This document shows positions 61,397-64,000 of a stretch of 64,000 bases of DNA, piece after piece (the first letter of the stretch is position 1; each line of letters starts with the position of its first letter). Below the pieces are notes generated by a model, which did no database searches, was not told where the DNA came from, and worked only from the letters and a program-made list of their open reading frames with translations. Origin of the DNA: an uncultured Flavobacteriales bacterium. Its GTDB lineage: Bacteria > Bacteroidota > Bacteroidia > Flavobacteriales_E > Vicingaceae. The stretch spans positions 24,741 to 88,740 of the forward strand of contig CAJQOH010000035.1 in NCBI GenBank assembly GCA_905479915.1, given 5' to 3'. The translations under genes were made by a program, and so were the position numbers.

Positions 61397-62566
61397 TTAA
61401 ATAAAAATATCTTGTAAAACTTTCAGATTTCGAGTGGTGTAACTGTGATTCCTCCAAGTATTTTTAAATGCTGCTTTTCCTAAATCATGACGATAAGTTG
61501 TGTCCTCGATGAGTTGCTCTATTTTTGCACTCCATTCTTCAGGTGTTGTTGCCAGTAGTCCTGTTTCTTTATCTTCTATGACTTCTTTATAAGGAGAAAT
61601 AGCAGAAGCAACAACTGGAATAGCAAAAGTGGAAGCTTCTAAATATTTGACGACTGATTTTCCTGCAGTATTAAATGGAATAGTTGTTAGCGGTAATAGT
61701 ACAATGTCTAATGCTAAATCATTGAGTTTATCATAATACCCTAAAAAACTAACCGATTTTTCAAAACCGTACTCCAGTTCTTTGAGAGGTTCTTTTCCTC
61801 CTGGTAACTTTCCATCCCAACCGAAAAAGATCAAATCAATTTTCTCTTTGTATTTCTTTTGGATGGCAATTAATATTTCTTTTATGGAGAGCATATCATA
61901 ATAGCCACTCAAATTGCCGATGATGCCTATTCTGATTTTATCACTATCATTTTTTTTGATACCTGATATTTCTTGAATTCCAAAATCAGAAATGAGATTG
62001 GGTTGGTATTCCATATAAACAGTTGATGATGGATGATGTTTAGTAATTAACTTTTCATACTCCAGTAATAATTCAACTGATGCTCCTGTAAGGATATCTA
62101 CCTGAGCCATATTGTGCAATAGGGTTTTTAATTGCTCTTTAGTTATTTTCGTGTGATTAGGATGTTCTTTGGGGTAGCAGTGGTAGTTACAATCAATATC
62201 CATCACAAATTGCAGGTCATCATTTATTTTGTTTAATGATTCAATAATGTAGCTTGCATCAGAAAACATAGCCGGTAGTACCACATAGTCTGCCCATTCG
62301 ATTAATCGTTTATCAATAGGGTTATCATAGTCATCAAACTGTTTGGCAAAGCTCCATTTGTGAATAATAGAGATTAAAGCAGCGTGAGTGGCTGTTTTAT
62401 TTAATTCCAACATGGGGGCTATCATTCGATAATATCCTGTTCCATTAATACAGGGAGAGATATAGAGGATATGAATTTTTCCATCCTTTTCTCTATAAAA
62501 GGGGTATTTCGCTCCAAAATCATGCTTTCCATTCAGTAGTTCATAGAGTTCTTTTACATTTTTCAT
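61397..62566 (-). CDS. GT-B glycosyltransferase
   Basis: 389 residues with two Rossmann-like halves. The C-terminal half has IGIIGNLSGYYD (about 211), LDIVLLPL (about 288) and KYLEASTFAIPVVASAISPYKEVIEDKETG (about 310, given here only as the ExxxxxxPVVA motif and the SPYKEVI continuation), the donor-binding pattern of GT4-like enzymes. Substrate unknown; in phages such enzymes modify DNA, capsid or host envelope glycans. It is the only metabolic-type enzyme of this operon. Confidence 0.8.
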   Translation of the reverse strand: MKNVKELYELLNGKHDFGAKYPFYREKDGKIHILYISPCINGTGYYRMIAPMLELNKTATHAALISIIHKWSFAKQFDDYDNPIDKRLIEWADYVVLPAMFSDASYIIESLNKINDDLQFVMDIDCNYHCYPKEHPNHTKITKEQLKTLLHNMAQVDILTGASVELLLEYEKLITKHHPSSTVYMEYQPNLISDFGIQEISGIKKNDSDKIRIGIIGNLSGYYDMLSIKEILIAIQKKYKEKIDLIFFGWDGKLPGGKEPLKELEYGFEKSVSFLGYYDKLNDLALDIVLLPLTTIPFNTAGKSVVKYLEASTFAIPVVASAISPYKEVIEDKETGLLATTPEEWSAKIEQLIEDTTYRHDLGKAAFKNTWRNHSYTTRNLKVLQDIFI

Positions 62567-62602
62567 CTTTTAATTATTAGTGTTTAGTAATTTTTAATTA
62601 TT

Positions 62603-63097
62603 TCAGGCATTGCCTGCTGCGAAATATTTAACCAAACCTTTTAAGGGGATAGTTTCTATAAATCGTTTGTTGAGATAAGCTCCGACCATGACTTCTTGAG
62701 CAGGTTTAGAAATAATAATCGTCAGTTTGCTTACCTCAATTCCTGTAATGGCAGCATAATCTGATAAGTAATTAGATACATTTTGTTCAACTTTCTGCTC
62801 CAAATCAAACAAGGTTGAACTACCTTCTCCCATAAAAAAGTTAATGAGTTCAACTGTCGTTACCCGTTTCATGGGGCTACTTTTATGGTAAACAAAAGCT
62901 TTTAATTCTTCTCTTTTGTGGATTCTTACATGAATATCATGTTTTGATACTCCATTGAGCCGAGCAACTTCCTCAAAGTAACCGGTAATGTTGTCAATGA
63001 CTATTTCTTCGTAGTTAAAAACATCTACACTTACGGTACTCATATAGCTTTTAATTTTATCCGTGATGCGTGTTTTTTTCTTCTTTTTATTGAACAT
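62603..63097 (-). CDS. Protein of unknown function with terminal hairpin repeat
   Basis: 164 residues; basic N-terminus (KKKKKTRITDK), a central ordered part and a SKLTIIISKPAQEVMVGAYL beta-rich segment near residue 125. It seems to contain two related halves (about 15-75 and 80-150), each VSVDVFNYEEI or TVELINFFMGE like, but this is weak. The last codons and TGA are formed by the CAGGCAATGCCTGA repeat. No family recognised. Confidence 0.5.
   Translation of the reverse strand: MFNKKKKKTRITDKIKSYMSTVSVDVFNYEEIVIDNITGYFEEVARLNGVSKHDIHVRIHKREELKAFVYHKSSPMKRVTTVELINFFMGEGSSTLFDLEQKVEQNVSNYLSDYAAITGIEVSKLTIIISKPAQEVMVGAYLNKRFIETIPLKGLVKYFAAGNA
62604..62616. repeat. Intergenic hairpin repeat, copy 3 (CAGGCATTGCCTG)
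   Basis: Identical to the copies at 14393 and 18319, 44-48 kb away across the defence island. On the minus strand it ends the 164-residue gene and continues AAATAATTAAAAATTAC. As at copy 2, it encodes GNA-stop. Confidence 0.85.
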
Positions 63098-63121
63098 AAT
63101 TTTTGGATTAGTGATTGGTTA

Positions 63122-63691
63122 TTATTGAAAGTATTTTTCTGTGTACTTGTGATGAAAGCCAATGGCTTGTTCTTTAGTAAACTTCTTTTCTTCTATCATC
63201 CGGTGGCAATAATCCCTTAAGGACTTTTCTGTGATGAATCGCTTCATGGAAACATCAAACGGATCATTAAACCCTCTTTTCTTGTAGATGTAAAGTGATT
63301 TTACTTTGTTGATGTCCCCACTTTTTAGAGCTTCATAGAAGCTGTCCAAGAACTTGAATACCTCTTTGTTTTCCATTGCCCAACTGGTATCTAAGGCTTC
63401 ATAGTAGCCATAGAAAAGCCTGAGAATTGGTTTTTTATGGGGGTTAGTATTCAGAAAATACTCTATTTCGGTAATTTTTCGCTTCTTATCAAAATGATTG
63501 GCATCCAAATATCCGGATTTGTGCATTCGGACAATCCAATTGATAAGAACAGCTTGTTTGTCATTCTTTTCAGCAAATCCTTGCTTTTTGGAATACCCCA
63601 TAAATTCTAAGCCATTTTTCAATGAAATAACTTGAATATAGGTGCTGTCATAAATGTCCCACGCAGCTTTATTAAATTTATTTTTAATCAT
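63122..63691 (-). CDS. Helical basic protein, unknown (189 residues)
   Basis: 189 residues, basic, mostly helical, aromatic-rich (ILRLFYGYYEALDTSWAMEN region near 85-105). No membrane segment. It is the first gene of the right-hand minus-strand operon seen in the window, directly downstream of the GTAAAC repeat region, which is the usual place of a replication initiator or its regulator. No Rep motif was recognised. Confidence 0.5.
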   Translation of the reverse strand: MIKNKFNKAAWDIYDSTYIQVISLKNGLEFMGYSKKQGFAEKNDKQAVLINWIVRMHKSGYLDANHFDKKRKITEIEYFLNTNPHKKPILRLFYGYYEALDTSWAMENKEVFKFLDSFYEALKSGDINKVKSLYIYKKRGFNDPFDVSMKRFITEKSLRDYCHRMIEEKKFTKEQAIGFHHKYTEKYFQ

Positions 63692-63710
63692 TTTTCTCTC
63701 CTAACTTTTA

Positions 63711-63764
63711 GTAAACTTTGTAAACGTTTGAGTAACTTTTTTTGATACTGTAAACCTTGTAAAC
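63711..63764. repeat. Two 15-base direct repeats GTAAACYTTGTAAAC
   Basis: Copies at 63711-63725 and 63750-63764, 39 bases apart, each made of two GTAAAC hexamers nine bases apart. They precede the 189-residue gene and are followed by the DnaA-box match. Confidence 0.7.
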
Positions 63765-63766
63765 AC

Positions 63767-63775
63767 TGTGGATAA
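63767..63775 (-). other. DnaA-box match (TTATCCACA on the minus strand)
   Basis: TGTGGATAA on the plus strand equals the consensus DnaA box on the other strand. One match in 64 kb of AT-rich DNA can occur by chance; position next to the repeats raises its weight slightly. Confidence 0.45.
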
Positions 63776-63860
63776 AACTTTTCTGAAAATTTCAAAATTG
63801 ATTAACAGAGAACTTATTAGCAGCTCAAAAAAAATCGACTTTTTAGACAATACTCTCCTG

Positions 63861-63888
63861 ATTCGTCCAAATGGGTGGTTTGGCGAAT
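63861..63888. repeat. Imperfect inverted repeat near right end
   Basis: ATTCGTCCAAA and TTTGGCGAAT, pairing with one bulged base around a short loop. No T-run on either side, so a terminator is unlikely. Confidence 0.45.
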
Positions 63889-64000
63889 AGGTTGAAAAAA
63901 TGCTTTTAAATTGGTAGCTACAACAATTAAAAGCTCTATTTACTCGGAACTTTTTAAGGAGGTGGTTTTACCCTCATATTGGATTGAAATGGTTTTAATC

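Larger units (their letters stand above)
63692..64000. other. Right-end non-coding region with repeats
   Basis: No gene seen. It contains the GTAAAC repeats (63711-63764), a DnaA-box match and an inverted repeat (63861-63888). AT-rich. The element may continue beyond the window. Confidence 0.5.

Noticed and set aside
47577..63691. Conjugative element
   Set aside because: The HerA-like ATPase and methyltransferase-helicase could fit, but no relaxase, VirB4-type ATPase or Bacteroidota tra genes were seen.
1..64000. CRISPR array near the Cas4-like DUF2779 gene, tRNA attachment sites or insertion sequences
   Set aside because: No regularly spaced direct repeats with spacers, no tRNA-like sequence and no transposase or integrase frame were found on reading both strands.

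Overview
The window is AT-rich (about one third G+C by eye) and reads as Bacteroidota, most likely a flavobacterium-like host. The support is a TANNTTTG-type promoter at 28.4 kb, a GldL-like small protein, a CarboxypepD_reg-like/S9 protein, very sparse Shine-Dalgarno sequences, and Bacteroidota-type lanthipeptide and export genes. I see no rRNA, tRNA, CRISPR array, transposase, integrase or relaxase.

Region 1 (1-12.4 kb, all + strand) is the 3' part of a class I lanthipeptide-type cluster: the end of a LanC-like cyclase, a secreted prolyl-oligopeptidase-type S9 peptidase, a full LanB dehydratase with SpaB-C domain, a C39-peptidase ABC exporter, an HlyD-type adaptor, two small proteins and a TolC-type outer-membrane channel. 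Together these would modify, trim and export a peptide whose precursor gene lies outside the window.

Region 2 (12.5-28.0 kb, minus strand after a short radC-like gene) is a dense operon of about 26 small genes that looks like a virion and lysis module without tail genes. Most products carry one terminal membrane anchor. Several anchored or neighbouring proteins have cell-wall domains: M15 peptidase, PG-binding, SH3-like, a degenerate T7-lysozyme-like amidase, an NlpC/P60-like hydrolase and an HExxH protein. There is also a phage-fibre-repeat protein, a holin and overlapping-spanin-like cassette, an anchored YVTN beta-propeller, three related C-terminally anchored proteins and a candidate capsid or core protein with an acidic N-terminus and an arginine-rich C-terminus.

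Region 3 (28.4-47.6 kb) is a defence island: AbiEi/AbiEii, a Cas4-like nuclease fused to a DEDDh-like exonuclease (DUF2779), a GmrSD-like DUF262 protein next to a GHKL-ATPase/PD-(D/E)XK fusion, a DUF2130 nuclease, an ABC-three-component-like triad, a type III restriction-modification system with its own XRE regulator, and a divergent protein with a ParB-like motif.

Region 4 (47.6-63.7 kb, minus strand) resumes the element. It holds a HerA/FtsK-type ATPase (candidate DNA packaging), a DnaA-domain-IV-like protein, acidic and coiled-coil proteins, a very large SNF2-like helicase, a large N6-adenine methyltransferase, a membrane/zinc-finger protein and a glycosyltransferase. The upstream control region at 59.7-60.1 kb contains an array of CACTATAGTG-type palindromes spaced about 40 bp. 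The right end has GTAAAC repeats beside a DnaA-box match.

Regions 2 and 4 appear to be one element that carries Region 3 as cargo. The same intergenic hairpin (CAGGCAATGCCTGA) recurs at 14.4, 18.3 and 62.6 kb. The same two operator-like motifs (TTTTTGTACCTCGGTACA and TCGGTACAAAASTTTTT) recur at 28.2 kb and 59.9-60.0 kb. My working hypothesis is an undescribed tailless, membrane-containing virus or virus-derived element of Bacteroidota that carries a multi-system defence island. The capsid assignment is an inference and is the weakest link.
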